DNA of 64,000 nt from Lepus europaeus (Eukaryota > Chordata > Mammalia > Lagomorpha > Leporidae). The stretch spans positions 16,481,342 through 16,545,341 of the forward strand of contig NC_084832.1 in the NCBI RefSeq assembly GCF_033115175.1. Direction: 5' to 3'. Below, piece by piece: positions 37,973 through 50,131 of this stretch (within the stretch, counting starts at the first letter, position 1; the number at the start of each line of letters is the position of its first letter). The notes under the pieces were generated by a model that saw only the letters and a list, made by a program, of their open reading frames with translations, did not search any database and had not been told where the DNA came from. Position numbers and translations under genes: made by a program.

Positions 37973-39960
37973 TTTCTGAGAAGGATGTTTATGGCCAGCT
38001 CCAGTAACTGGCTCACCAAGCTGCCACCTCTGAGAACGAGATCTGATGGATCCCTGTTGTAGTGTTCCCCCATCAACGTGCTGCAGTTTCTTTATCTTTA
38101 TTAAAAATTCTGTCCCATCTATCAATTGCTTAGCTTTCTCCAAATTTCACATTCAAAATCACTGCGAGAATATGTTTATTCTAATGAGCTGCCAACTCTT
38201 CTCTCATGCAGATCCTCAGCCCTAATCCCTGTTTAGGCTCCTGACAAGTCTATACACTGGGAAAGGGTACCCACCTACCACTTTCTTCTCTGTGGCCAAG
38301 AGAACAAGGTCGTGACATATCACTCTAGCTCTTAACACTTAGGCACTCAACCCTGTGTGCGAATGATCAGCCTGTCTACAACATAAAGAAATCCTAATAA
38401 CTTAAGAATATAAGTTATGAAATTTAAAGAATGTACACATATACCATAAAACCACCTTGCCAGAGAGATATATTGTGATATCAATTTAATATACAATGCA
38501 GTGATTTACAACTATCCATATGCTAATGTTGTTTAGGGATTATAAATTTTAATTACCTGAATTTTATAAATTTGCATATATGTTTTACAGACTATATGTA
38601 TAATATATGTAAGTGAAATATTGTAATGTGTATATGTGTGATTATAATTGAACTCAAGGGATCCTTATAAGGATTTAAAAACAGGCAGAAAAAAATCAAA
38701 ACCAAAAGTAATAAATCTATTTTAATTATATGAGTGACAGGCTGTGCCTCCAGTTTCTCATACTTACCCATTCATGTGTGCCTTTTATATTTTGCACTGA
38801 CTTTAAAGCTGTTTCTTCAATGTTTTCTAATTATGACCAAATATAAATCACCTCAGTTGAAAATTGTACATATTCAAATGAACTGAAAAAAGATACAAGA
38901 TACTCATTTGCATTATTGAAGAGTAGTTTCTGCATGTTCACCAGAGCTATGCTCCATCTAAGTGATTGCATGGACCCAATGATTAAATGACTGTAATGTA
39001 AAAAACTCTGTTTAACATCATGAAAATGGTAAGTTGTTAGACAGACTCAATGTTTTTAAGAAGTATTTAATTCATTAGGGACCCTTTAGTCTACCAATTT
39101 GAAGTGCTATAATCATAGTGTGATTTATTATATTCCCCAGAGCATGCATCAAATGTCCTGATTGCCTGATAATATTTGGTTTTAGCTGTTAGCAAGTTTT
39201 TATTTTTCTTTTTACAGAATTTAAAAGATATGAAAATTTGATTTTAATAGGGGTATGAGTCTCAATCCTAATTTGGCTAAAGCTGAATATAATACCAGAG
39301 CTTAGGCAATATGTCTTTCTTAAACTCTTTGGAAATTCTGCACCCAGAAATTGCAGTGGTGCACTGAATGGGAACAAACAGAAAATGATGTTACTGCTTG
39401 CTTTTGCTTGAGCTTCACGTAGGTTCCATTTATATATGGCATGAGAGAGCCATCTACAGAAAGTTAAGAAAAGAACTGCTTCTTCCAATGAAAGCAGAAA
39501 GCCTGAGAGTGTCTGTTGAGAGAGCACTGTGTGGTGACATTTTAAATTACTATAGTAGCAACACAGACATAGGTTTGGGGCCTGCAATGGGCTCAAACAA
39601 TAGAAGGCAACTCTTAGAGGGCCTTAGAACCACTTTGTGATGGTGATAGACACCAATATTGACACCGATCTGAGTTCCAAAAAGATCTGAGGTCAAGACA
39701 AGGAGAGTTGTCTGGCATTGAGAATCTGGACTGGTAAATCAGGAAGCAAGTTTAGACTGGACACAGAAAGCACCAGGACAGCAATGAAAGGACTATTTAA
39801 GACTCACCTTTGAAGTAGTACCCCTCCAAGATCATTATGAGGGTTAATTTTGTATGCCGCTTTGATTGGCCAAAGAGATACCCAGATAACTGGTAAAACA
39901 TTATTTCTGGGTATGCCTCTAAGGATGTTTCCAGAAGAGACTAACATTTGAATGTCATTT

Positions 39961-39996
39961 TTAAAAAAGATTTATTTATTTATTTTGAAAGTCAGA

Positions 39997-40031
<35 letters not shown>

Positions 40032-40283
40032 TCATTGTATGGTTTACTCCTCAGATGGCCACAATGTCCAGCATTGGGCCAGATTGGAGCCAGCAGCCAG
40101 GACCTGCATCCAGGTCCCCAGTGTGGGTAGCAGGGGCCCAAGCACTTGAGTCATCCTCTGCTGCTTTTCCCAGGCCATTAGCAGGGAACTGGATCAGAAG
40201 TGGAGCAGTTGGGACACAAACTGGCATATGGGATGCTGACATTCCAGGTAGCAGCTTTACCCTCTACATACAACCCTGGCCCC
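39961..40283 (-). mobile_element. C-repeat SINE
   Basis: AAAAAAGATTTATTTATTTA side, (GA)n near 40000-40027, and ACAACCCTGGCCCC end. Confidence 0.82.
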
Positions 40284-40754
40284 TATCATGTTATTTTTAT
40301 CATTGCTATTTATCATTCCCCCTAACTGGACTTTATTTTTATCTTTATTAAAAATTCTGAGATCCAGTTAAGGATTTCCTTTTTTTTTTTTAATTGGTTT
40401 GGCTGGTTGGTTCATTGGTTGCTTTGCTGATTTATCATTAAATTCTTATGGTCTTGGGCATGACTTATATTCAGAGTTCAGCAAGTGTTGAATTAAAGAA
40501 CTCTTGCATCACACAGTGGAGCTGGTTCTTTATTCTGCCTAAATCTAGAGTGACCTGGGATCCGGACAATTTGACAAATTAGGCATGACAGCTGGTACCA
40601 AATAAACTAAAAGCTAAATACAAACAATGCTTGCTAGGTAAATGCATCCTCAAATTTCCTTCCAATTAGGGCTGTTGTCCCAGCCCCTTCTATATAGCAA
40701 ATTTAGAGCCACCAACTGGGCAGAAATAATGAAAATGATGCTATTTAACATGAG

Positions 40755-40945
40755 TGATAGTGAACATTTATTGATGGCTATGCGTTTGGGGTAAGAACTA
40801 CTATTTTACCTATTCTACAGATTCATTTATTTAAAAAGTAATATTATTGTGTGGAGCAGGTAGTGTTCCAGGTCCTGGCAATGTAGTAGTAAAACCAACA
40901 AAAAAAGAAAAATAAAAAAACAAAGTCTCTGCTTATGGAATTTAG
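40755..40945 (-). mobile_element. LINE-2/MIR-like fragment
   Basis: A GAACATTTATTGATGGCTA block is followed by AGTGTTCCAGGTCCTGGCAA and an A-rich interruption, then CAAAGTCTCTGCTTATGGAA. This is a diverged L2-type end. Confidence 0.4.
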
Positions 40946-41158
40946 AAGCTGAGACAAAAAAACTTATGCCAGAGCTTTTATACTTAGCCACTGTACTATA
41001 GTGTGCTCATATCATATGAAGAAAATTAAGTGTACCTATATAGGAAAATTAAGTGGTGTAAATACAGTTTGAAAAATGGTATGGATGGGGTTGTGGTTCA
41101 TTTACAAACATGAGACAGAAATGGCACCAAAATGATTTTAAGTTAAAATATTTTACAC

Positions 41159-41700
41159 TTTTATTTATTTGAAAGAGAGAGAGAGGGAGAGATGGAGAGT
41201 GGGAGAGAGAGAGAGAGGGAGGGGGAGAGGGGGGAGAGGGAGAAAGGGAGAGAGAGTGGGAGAGGGAGAGAGAGGGAGGGAGGAGAAAGGGAGAGAGGGA
41301 GAGTGGGAGAGTGGGAGAGGGGGAAAGAGGGAAAGAGGGAGGGGAGAGAGAGGGGTGGGGAGAGAGGGAGAGAGGGAGAAAGGGAAAGTGGGAGAGGGGG
41401 AGACAGGGAGGGGGGAGATAGGGAGAGAGGGAGGGGAGAGGGAGAGAGGGAGAGAGGGTGAGAGAGAGAGAGAGAGCGAGCGAGAGAGAGAGAAATGGGC
41501 TCTCATCTGCTGGTTCATTCCCCAAGTGCCCATAATGGTTAGGGCTGAGCCAGGTTGAAGCTGAGGACTGAGAATCCAATGCAGACCTCCCATGTGGGTG
41601 ATAGGGAATCAACTACTTAAGCTATCATCTGCTGCCTTCCAGTGTTCACATTAGCAGGAAGCTGGAATCAAGAGCAGAGCTGGGAATCAAACCCAGGTTT
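41159..41700 (-). mobile_element. C-repeat SINE with hugely expanded GA tract
   Basis: It has an ATTTATTTGAAAGAGAG side, then 324 bp of purine repeat, then the usual CTCATCTGCTGGTTCATTCC body. The body lacks a clear GGCC end and stops near AACCCAGGTTT. Confidence 0.8.
41173..41494 (+). repeat. 324-bp GA-rich polypurine tract
   Basis: The stretch is nearly pure A and G on the plus strand (GAGAGGGA-type units) with only isolated C and T. It evolved from the short CT tract of a C-repeat. Confidence 0.95.
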
Positions 41701-41780
41701 GTAAATAAATGTCTTGAATTTTTTGAAAATTTGTTTTCCCAGAATGATACTTTGGGAACTTTGCTAAATAGAACATACAG

Positions 41781-42129
41781 TTTTTTTTTAAAAGATTTAT
41801 TTCTTTATTTGCAAGTCAGAGTTACACAGAGAGAGGACAGGCAGAGAGAGAGAGAGAGAGAGAGAGAGGTCTTCCATCCACTGGTTCACTCCCCAATTGG
41901 CTGCAATGGCGGAAGCTTCACTGATCCAAAGCCAGGAACCAGGAGCTTCTTCCAGGTCTCCCAAGTGGGTGGAGGGGCCCAAGGATTTTGGGTCATCTTC
42001 CACTGCTTTCCCTAGCCATAACAGAGAGCTGGATCAGAAGTGGAGCAGCCAGGTCTCGAACCGGCGCCTATATGGGATGCCGGTGCTTCAGGCTGGGGCG
42101 TTAACCCTCTGTGCCAAAGCGCTGGCCCC
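41781..42129 (-). mobile_element. C-repeat SINE
   Basis: Poly-T, AAAAGATTTATTTCTTTATT side and AAAGCGCTGGCCCC end. Flanks AGAACATACAG and AGAATATACAG are a duplication with one change. Confidence 0.9.
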
Positions 42130-42761
42130 AGAATATACAGATTTTAGAACTAAGACTTTTGGGATTTTGATCTTTCAGGATTTCAACATTCAGGATTATC
42201 ACATTCAGGATTGGGTCTTATGGAATGATGGTCAAACCCCAAAGATGTAACTTGGTATCCTACTCAGCATAGTACCTGGTAAATACGCATTATGACTGGT
42301 TGAATCAATCAGTGCTTTCACTGGTTTAGCTTATCACTCAGCTTCAAGTGTGCTCTCTTCCTACTTTGCCTTGGTTTCATACTTCAATTCTCAACAAATC
42401 ACTTACCCACTTAAAAGCATTTTTGAGTGCCACAATGGACATTAACAACTTTAGAATAAATTAATATTTCTGTACTGTATAAATGAATTGCCTCACCATT
42501 GAAATTTAGGTGAATAATTTCTGATGAACATTGGCTGAAATGGCTGCTAAGACTGGCATGATGCCAATGTCAGCAGTGACAAAATGCTGATGTCTTCTTT
42601 TACCTCCACAAAACCACAAATGATGTTTCTCTTCCAGCAATTAATAATGGGCTAGTTGGATATCATTACTACGACCTTTTAAAAATGAGTCAACAGAATA
42701 GCTAATAGTCTTCATACGGTGCATGCTATACCTTCTAGAATGCTGTTACCTTCTGGAAAAT

Positions 42762-42822
42762 AAAGGAAGGAAGGAATGAAGGATGGAAGGGAGGGAGGAA
42801 GGGAGAAAGGAGAAAGAGAGAA
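42762..42822 (+). repeat. GGAA-rich microsatellite
   Basis: Repeated AAGGAAGGAA/GGGAGGAA units, fully purine except for isolated T. It lies just left of the L2 at 42850. Confidence 0.85.
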
Positions 42823-42849
42823 TGTTTTGAATATGGATCCACACACTCA

Positions 42850-44090
42850 GCTGTGCCTCGCATCTATCTGGATTTCTCATAACCACCCCAAACTCAGTAG
42901 GTCCAAAGCTCTTCAGTTCTCCTAACTCAGTAAATGTCATTCACCAACTTTCCCTAGCCAGAGTCCTGAGGACCATCACTCACACCTTTATTCCTTTACA
43001 GAGTCTCTCCCTCAGATATTCAATCAACAACAATTTTGCATGCTGACTTTCTAGTATCTTGAATCTTACCCAACTCCTTGCTACACTGTACCTCAAACTC
43101 AGAAGATCCAATGCTGAACTCATTTCCCCCCTAAAACCTGCTATAACCTCTCTGAATGGAACTACATTCATCCAATTATTAAAGCTAGAAAATGATGTCA
43201 AATGCCCTAAACAGCACTCTGGCCTCAGAATCAGCTCTTAAGGCATTCGGATCTGGCTAAAAGCCCATGAGAGTATTTTTTAGGTATGGAAAGCCAAGAT
43301 ACTGTGGCAAAAAATGACCTAAATGAAAGATCTTTGTGAGATCCTGGTGGAAAGAAGGAGTCATCAAAGAAGGAGGTACCTTTCTTTGAAGGGAGAAGAG
43401 AACTTTCACTTTGATTATGGCCTTGTCTAAATAAGATTGGAGTTGGTGAACTCAAGAGGCTTCCATAGCCTTGGCAGCTCATGACAAGAGCCTCGGGTGA
43501 TTACTGACGTCATAAATAAGAGTGTCAATTGTTAAATCAACAACAAGAGTCACTGTGCACTTGATCCCCATGTCGGACCTCTGTCTTTAAGGTGTTGTAC
43601 TATGAGAATTAACAGTAAAACTAGTCTTCAAACAGTACTTTATACTTTGTGTCTGTGTGGGTGCAAACTGTTGAAATCTTAGTATAGAGTTGATTTTCTA
43701 TATATAAAGATAATTAAAAATGAATCTTAATGAAGAATGGGATGGGAGAGGGAGTAGGAGATGTGATGGTTTGCAGGTGGGAGGGTGGCTATGGGGGGAA
43801 GAACTGCTATATTTCAAAAGTTGTACTTTTGAAATTTATATTTATCAAAAAAAAAAAGTCTTCTATTAAACAAAAAAAGAAAATGATGTCAGTCTGGATC
43901 CATCAGACCCCATGCACTGCAGACATGTTTTTCTGCTACTCATTCCTGGCTCTTTGCTCCTGCTTTGTTGACTTATCACCCTCTTGTGCCTGCAATGTTT
44001 CATCATCTTTTAACTGGCTTTGGGGGCTCAAGTTTGTGCTTCATACTTCTGTACAATGGTCTTCCTATCCCATGCATCTGATAATACACT
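42850..44090 (+). mobile_element. LINE-2 fragment interrupted by the L1
   Basis: The left piece (42850-43200) contains a CTAACTCAGTAAATGTCATTC block typical of the L2 3' half. The right piece (43892-44090) continues after the L1 target duplication with a CTACTCATTCCTGGCTCTTT-like stretch. Divergence is high. Confidence 0.5.
43201..43877 (+). mobile_element. 5'-truncated rabbit-type LINE-1 3' end
   Basis: The 677-bp insert carries the rabbit L1 3' UTR signature (GTTGTACTATGAGAATTAAC, ACAGTACTTTATACTTTGTG, a G-rich AGGTGGGAGGGTGGC) and an A-rich tail. A perfect 14-bp target duplication AGAAAATGATGTCA flanks it at 43187-43200 and 43878-43891. The clean duplication shows a fairly recent insertion, here inside an old L2. 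Confidence 0.85.
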
Positions 44091-44154
44091 GGCCACTTTA
44101 AGCTACTCTTCACAGTAGCATGGAAATAGCTATCATTAAAAACAGATAAAATTT

Positions 44155-44350
44155 ATTTATTGTCCAAGAACACAGACTAGTGGTTAGCTCTGGGGATAAA
44201 AGGGTAAACAATGACCACCAGGATGCCAGAGGGTTGCTGCCAATGTGTAGTACTTGTTGATCTGGTAGAAGCTACACAAATGTCTTAGCTGTGAAAAAAA
44301 GTCATTGAGCTGTACGAGTATGAATTGGGCATTTTCTACAACTAAGTTAA
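44155..44350 (+). mobile_element. Old LINE-1 3' UTR fragment (tentative)
   Basis: The segment has an AGTGGTTAGCTCTGGGG block and an AAAGTCATTGAGCTGTACGA block, in the order found in ancient L1 3' ends. It is short and diverged. Confidence 0.4.
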
Positions 44351-45324
44351 TTAAATTAAAAATAATTGACTTGCCAGTTATTCTACATATCAGGAATGAG
44401 CAGCAGATTCAAGTTTTTTCAAAGTGTCTTCATTATGGTGAGTTTCATTTTTAATTAATCAGAACCCAAAGTGTTCTGGTTTTAACAGTTAATCATTTAC
44501 TATCAACAGAGAGGCACATACTCATTCTTATTTATTACTAGTACTTGGTATCTATTGATTTGTTTCATGTCAGTGTGATAATGCAGCAACTCTCTAGGAA
44601 ACACTTTCTCCTCCAATGGGCAACTGTTTATCCACTCCCTATGACTCCTGTCAGCTCTCTTTTGTTACCATACTTGTTTAATGCATATGGGAGACAGTTT
44701 AGTGAGACAGAGAAACATTTTGGTGTCACTAGCATCAATATGCTGATGCAGGAACATCAATATGCTGATACAGGCTCAACTCTGTGCCAGCTGGTATTAC
44801 TATTCGACTCTTCCAGCCTGGCTGAATTAGAGATAAAAATGAAAGCCAAATGCTTAAATACAAATCCAGACAAAACAGCAGAGAAAATGGTAAGCAAAGA
44901 GATACCTTCTGAATCAATGGCAGAAACTGTTCTGAAATTTTGAATTATAGACATTTGGAACATAAATTTTAAGTGAAGATATGGCTTACATGTCTCTGTG
45001 AGATTTAATTAAAAAAAAACAAAAAACTCTACCTTACTGTTCCCATCAGTTTAAGAAATTTGTGAATAGAAAACTGCTTTATGGACACTGAAGTTATAGC
45101 AATATGAAACTTAGAAACAGTCTTACAAAACCATTGATAATTTTATAAATTATCCTTTAATTATTACATTGTTATAAATTACATATGTTACATGTATACC
45201 TTGGCAACATAATTATGTGGTGTTTAGTGCTTACCATATATAAGACACAAAGCATTTAAAAACATTATTTTTAATGTAGTTTGTATATACTTATTGTGAT
45301 GAATTACAATGAATTAAACAGTAA

Positions 45325-45504
45325 AGGGGTGGGAATTTGGCCTAGTGGTTAAGATGCCCACATCACATACCACAGTACCTGGCTTTGTTTCCTGTCTTCT
45401 GTCAGGAGTAAAATTTAACCTTCATTACAATCATATATGTTAGTATGGTAATATAAGGAATGAAAGTACCTAAGTCCTGCATCCAGCTTCCCAACAGCTA
45501 ATGT
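45325..45504 (+). mobile_element. Fragment of an old C-repeat
   Basis: GGCCTAGTGGTTAAGATGCC and CACAGTACCTGGCTTTGTTT resemble the tRNA-derived head. The rest is eroded, and a younger SINE begins shortly after. Confidence 0.5.
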
Positions 45505-45518
45505 TCAGGACATTTGAT

Positions 45519-45943
45519 TTTTTTTTTTTTTTTGACAGGCAGAGTGGATAGTGAGAGAGAGAGACAGAGAGAAAGGTCTTCCTTTTTTTTTTTTTTAATT
45601 TTTAATTTTTTTTTTTTTTGACAGGCAGAGTGGACAGTGAGAGAGAGACAGAGAGAAAGGTCTTCCTTTTGCCGTTGATTCACCCTCCAATGGCCGCCGC
45701 GGTAGCGCGCTGCGGCCGGCGCACCGCGCTGTTCCGATGGCAAGAGCCAGGTGCTTCTCCTGGTCTCCCATGGGGTGCAGAGCCCAAACACTTGGGCCAT
45801 CCTCCACTGCACTCCCTGGCCACAGCAGAGAGCTGGCCTGGAAGAGGGGCAACCGGGACAGGATCGGTGCCCCGACCGGGACTAGAACCCGGTGTGCCGG
45901 CGCCGCAAGGCGGAGGATTAGCCTGTTGAGCCACGGCGCCGGC
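45519..45943 (-). mobile_element. C-repeat SINE with duplicated tail segment
   Basis: The segment GACAGGCAGAGTGG through AAAGGTCTTCCTTT appears twice (about 45534-45586 and 45620-45670), separated by a T-rich stretch. The body ends GGCGCCGG. A 14-bp duplication TCAGGACATTTGAT is at 45505-45518 and 45944-45957, showing that the whole unit integrated once. Confidence 0.9.
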
Positions 45944-46042
45944 TCAGGACATTTGATCTTAATCACAATGCCACCTCAGATTCTATTTGCTGATAGCCTG
46001 GCATTCTCAGGATGTTTCTGAGAAAGGCATCCTTATTAAGAT

Positions 46043-46155
46043 GTTTTCAAAACATTCAAGGAAAATACATACCATGATAAAACTATGAATGGAGTTCAAA
46101 ATTTTTGTACCAAAATAAATTTACCTTTTAATCCAATTTTCCACATTTTTATATA
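46043..46155. mobile_element. Inverted-repeat (MITE-like) element, copy C, degenerate
   Basis: The left end TTTTCAAAACATTCAAGGAA and the centre TTTTTGTACCAAAATAAATT match the family. The right inverted repeat is eroded after TCCAATTTTCCAC. Confidence 0.5.
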
Positions 46156-46193
46156 CTGTTATACAGGTCACCTCTCCTTAGAAAGTTGAGGTC

Positions 46194-46455
46194 CTCAGGA
46201 CAAGTGATGGTGGAGTGGTTAAGATGCCACTTGGGTCACCCATATCCAGAGGACCTGGATTCAACTTACAGCTCTGCTCCCAACTCCAGCTCCCTGCTAA
46301 TGTGCATCCAGAAAGGCAAGAGGTAATGACTTAAGTAGTTGGGTTCCTATCAACAATGTGGGAGACTTGGATTCAGTTCCTGACTCCCTACTTCAGCCTG
46401 GCCCAATCCTGGCTGTTATGGCAATTTAGGGACAGAGGAAATCTTTGTCTCTGCA
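46194..46455 (+). mobile_element. Old C-repeat SINE
   Basis: GGAGTGGTTAAGATGCCACT head, CAGCTCCCTGCTAATGTGCA centre. The tail has been replaced by the adjoining TG/TA microsatellite. Confidence 0.65.
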
Positions 46456-46460
46456 TTTAA

Positions 46461-46466
46461 TGTGTA

Positions 46467-46516
<50 letters not shown>

Positions 46517-46522
46517 TACATT

Positions 46523-46553
<31 letters not shown>
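46461..46553 (+). repeat. Compound TG/TA/CA microsatellite
   Basis: A TG run, a TA run of about 24 bp, a CA run and more TA runs make a long alternating purine-pyrimidine block next to an old SINE tail. Confidence 0.95.
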
Positions 46554-47529
46554 TTAAATAGTTCAGTCCCTGGTATTCTGGATGCAAAATGATTAAAAAA
46601 AAAAAAGTCTCTGGGCCATGAGACCAAAGTCTAGCCTAGAAGGTGAGGATACAGCTCAGGAGAAGGAAGTAGGACTGATAACCTGAAGATGTTGATATGA
46701 GGAGAGAATCCTGAACTACAGGGAAAAAGGTATAGAAGACAAGGATGAAAGAAACAGAACTGTGCTGTTAAGCATCATCATCTATCTGTGCCATTTTGTG
46801 CCATGGTCCAGGACCCATTTTCTTTTGATGTAGTTGCAACTGGAGGTATTAGTGACCTTTGAATGGGCTACTGGCTACTGCAGCTTAGGGCCTGAAATGA
46901 ATTCATGGTAAATTAAAAATGAATGCTCTCAGATTAGTAGATTAGTAGTGGAAAAGGAAATAAGATGAGGAATAAGAAAACAAACAAACTATATATAGGC
47001 TCCAAAATGGAATGGAAACAAAAATGAAAAGAAATAAAAAAGGCTTACCGAGTCTGCTAACATTGTAAAAACTCTTCTCACCTTCTCTCCATTTCTGTGC
47101 TCCCTTCAATATCTCCATCTGACACAATATACACAGAACAAAATCAAATTCCCTATTTGATGTGGTACTTAAACTGCCTCCAAACATCTCTCTTTTTTTC
47201 CTCAGAATCCCCCTTTAGTTTGACAATTGCAATATGCATTCAGAATCATTATGAGCACGTAAATGGGAAGAATAAATGTTCTGATCTTCCTTTAGCTGGG
47301 CAAGATAATCAAATTTTGGTTTTTGAAATGAAACAAATTGTTATTTGATTACACTAAGAGTAGTTGCTAGGTCAGGAAGATTTTAAACTAAAATAACACA
47401 AATGATGTAAAATTTCTTGGCTCATGATACTGGTTGCAAAGTAAAGCTCAGTACTTCCAGTTACAAATCTAACAGACTCTAGATAACAATGTTTAACACT
47501 CAATTTTGGTATTTTCTTATATTTGTATT

Positions 47530-47565
47530 TTATTAAAAATTGAATTATTTGGGAGGAGACACAGA

Positions 47566-47609
<44 letters not shown>

Positions 47610-47866
47610 ACTCCCATCCAATGGCTTACTCCCCAAATGCCTACAATGATTAGGGCTGGACAAACGTGAAGCCAGGAGCCAGGAACACAATCCAGGGCTC
47701 CCACACGAATGGTAGGAACCCCATTACTTGAGCCATTAGTGCTCTCAGGATACCCATTAGCAGGAAATCAATCAGAAGCAGAGTAGCTAGTATTAGAACC
47801 CAGGCACTCTGATGTAGGGTGCAGTATCCCAACCAGCATCAAAACTGCTAGGCCAAATGCCTGCCC
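47530..47866 (-). mobile_element. Old C-repeat SINE
   Basis: (GA)n at 47566-47605, CCAATGGCTTACTCCCCAAA block and GGCCAAATGCCTGCCC end. Confidence 0.75.
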
Positions 47867-48759
47867 TGAATTATAGTATAGTGTTTTTGAAATAAAGGCA
47901 TTTCTTCATCTACTGAAATCTGGCTTTCCAGTGATTAGCACTTAATTTCTTCAGCCAATTAAACCCAGATTATGAGACTCACATTAGGTTAGAAGATATT
48001 TACATACAGAAGAAAAGCCGTTTCCTGATGCTGTCCTACAAATTATGCTGTCCTAGAATTTCACTCACCCTGAATATTCAGGCCAATTCAATACCTCAAA
48101 ATTAGATGCTGAAAGTAGAAAGGATGCAGGAGTTTAACAAATACAGTCAGGTGTCTACACAATACAATAAACTTCACTTCCTGATTCCATAGTCAATCAG
48201 TATCAAAACTGTTTTTGAGAGATGGAAAATATGCCTAGCTATAAAAATCACCTTTATTCATTTTTCATCATGCAAAGGGTGACAACGGGGTAGAGAACCA
48301 GCTATTAAATTGCCAGGGAAAATGTTCTGATAGGTATTCATTAAATCTAGCCATCTCAACTGGCACCCAGGTTTTGACTTTTGATTGTGCTCTTGCCTCT
48401 TCCTCCTGCCAGTAATATATAAATGATTCCTGAAAACACAGGAGCCATCTGTGATGATGAGGTCAAAACCCACAAATAATATGACAAAAAAAGATGCCAA
48501 AAATTACATAACTTTGAGCTGTTATAGCAGCTCTAGACTCACCATGTCAAGTTTCATAAGAGAAAAAACAGAATAGCTCACCAAGCTACTCTTTTGGAGA
48601 TATAGATACCGTTGGCTGAAGTCAATATGTTGAGATGCATTCAGAGATGACCAGAGTGAAACATGGACAGAGAAACAAAGGAGACTGTCTTACATTTAAA
48701 CTATTATGGAAGTTATTTTCTTGAGTACCTCATAAATTTGCTCAGAAGTAGTTCCAAAA

Positions 48760-49505
48760 CATGTATTTCCAAAACACCTTGACCAACTTGAAAAATGCAA
48801 ATTGAAATCACAATGAGACATCTCTTTACACCCATTAGGATGGCTATTATCAAAAGTAAATAAGTAAGTAAGTAAGTAAATAAATAAATAAATGTTGGTT
48901 AAGGATAGGTACACTAATTGCTGGTAGGAATGTAAAACGGTAAAGCCACTATGGAAAACAGTATGGCAGTTCCTCAAAAAAATTAAAATAGAATTGCCAT
49001 ATGATCTAGAAATTCTACTTCTAGATAGATATCCAAAAGAATTGAAAGTAGAATGTTGAAAAAATATTTCCACACTCATTTGATGGCAACATCATTCACA
49101 ATAGCTAAAACAGTAGAAGAGATGCAAGTGTTCATGAATGAAAGGATGGATGAGCAAAACACAAACAATGGAATAATACTCAGCCCTGAAAATAGGAAAT
49201 GTTAACACACGCTACAACATAGAAGAATCTTGCAGAATCACACTAAATAAATCAGTCACAAAATATTGCATGATGTTACATGTATTGTATCTAGAGTAAA
49301 TTCACAGAAACAGTAGAATGGTGGCTGCCAAGGGCTGGGGTCAGAGGGGAAAAAGGAAGAGTTTTAGTTTCTTCAGACAAAAATGGTCTGCAGATTGACA
49401 GCACTGTTTAACAATGTGAATATACTTAACAGTAGTGAAATAATTGCACATTTAAAAATAGTTAAAATGGTAAATTACACTATTACCATCACTAAAAAAT
49501 ACTTT
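48760..49505 (+). mobile_element. Old LINE-1 fragment (end of ORF2 and 3' UTR)
   Basis: The order of blocks is characteristic of primate- and mammal-wide L1: AAATCACAATGAGACATCTC, ACACCCATTAGGATGGCTAT, ATGGAAAACAGTATGGCAGT, ATCCAAAAGAATTGAAAG, AATAATACTCAGCCCTGAAA, then GGTGGCTGCCAAGGGCTGGG. It is disrupted by many stops and a TAAG/TAAA simple repeat at 48858-48892. Confidence 0.85.
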
Positions 49506-49801
49506 GACATACTAACATGGATATAAAATACAAAAGGTTTTTGTTAAGTAAAAAATTCATCCCCAATTATTAATTTAAAAATTATGTATTTTACACCCTT
49601 CATTTGCTTACATGAAAGTTATTATATGTAGTACACTAAAAAAAATCCTTCAAACATAAACATTTGTGAGACATTTGTAGAATATGCTAATTTAGAAAAA
49701 TCAAGCTTTCTTATCCTTAAATAAATGTCAAAAAAACCAACATATTACTCACTTAGGACTTTAGTATAATCTTGCCTAGGGATTAGAAGTATAACACATA
49801 C

Positions 49802-50131
49802 GGCCGGCACCGTGGCTTAACAGGCTAATCCTCTGCCTTGCGGCGCCGGCACACGGGGTTCTAGTCTGGGTTGGGGTGCCAGATTCTATCCCGGTTGCCC
49901 CTCTTCCAGGCCAGCTCTCTGCTATGGCCCGGAAAGGCAGTGAAGGATGGCCCAAGTCCTTGGGCCCTGCACCCGTATGGGAGACCAGGAGAAGTACCTG
50001 GCTCCTAGCTTCGGATCAGTGCGATGCACCGGCCATGGCGGCCATTGGAGGGTGAACCAACGGCAAAAAGGAAGACCTTTCTCTCTGTCTCTCTATCTCA
50101 CTATCCACTCTGCCTGTCAAAAAAAAAAAAA
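49802..50131 (+). mobile_element. C-repeat SINE, TGTCAAAA-tail class
   Basis: GGCCGGCACCGTGGCTTAAC head and CTATCCACTCTGCCTGTC plus A-tail. A perfect 14-bp duplication AGTATAACACATAC is at 49788-49801 and 50132-50145. Young. Confidence 0.93.

Noticed and set aside
41049..41612. 187-codon minus-strand frame rich in Ser, Leu and Pro
   Set aside because: It is a translation of the 324-bp GA/CT repeat in a C-repeat. Simple repeats stay open in several frames.
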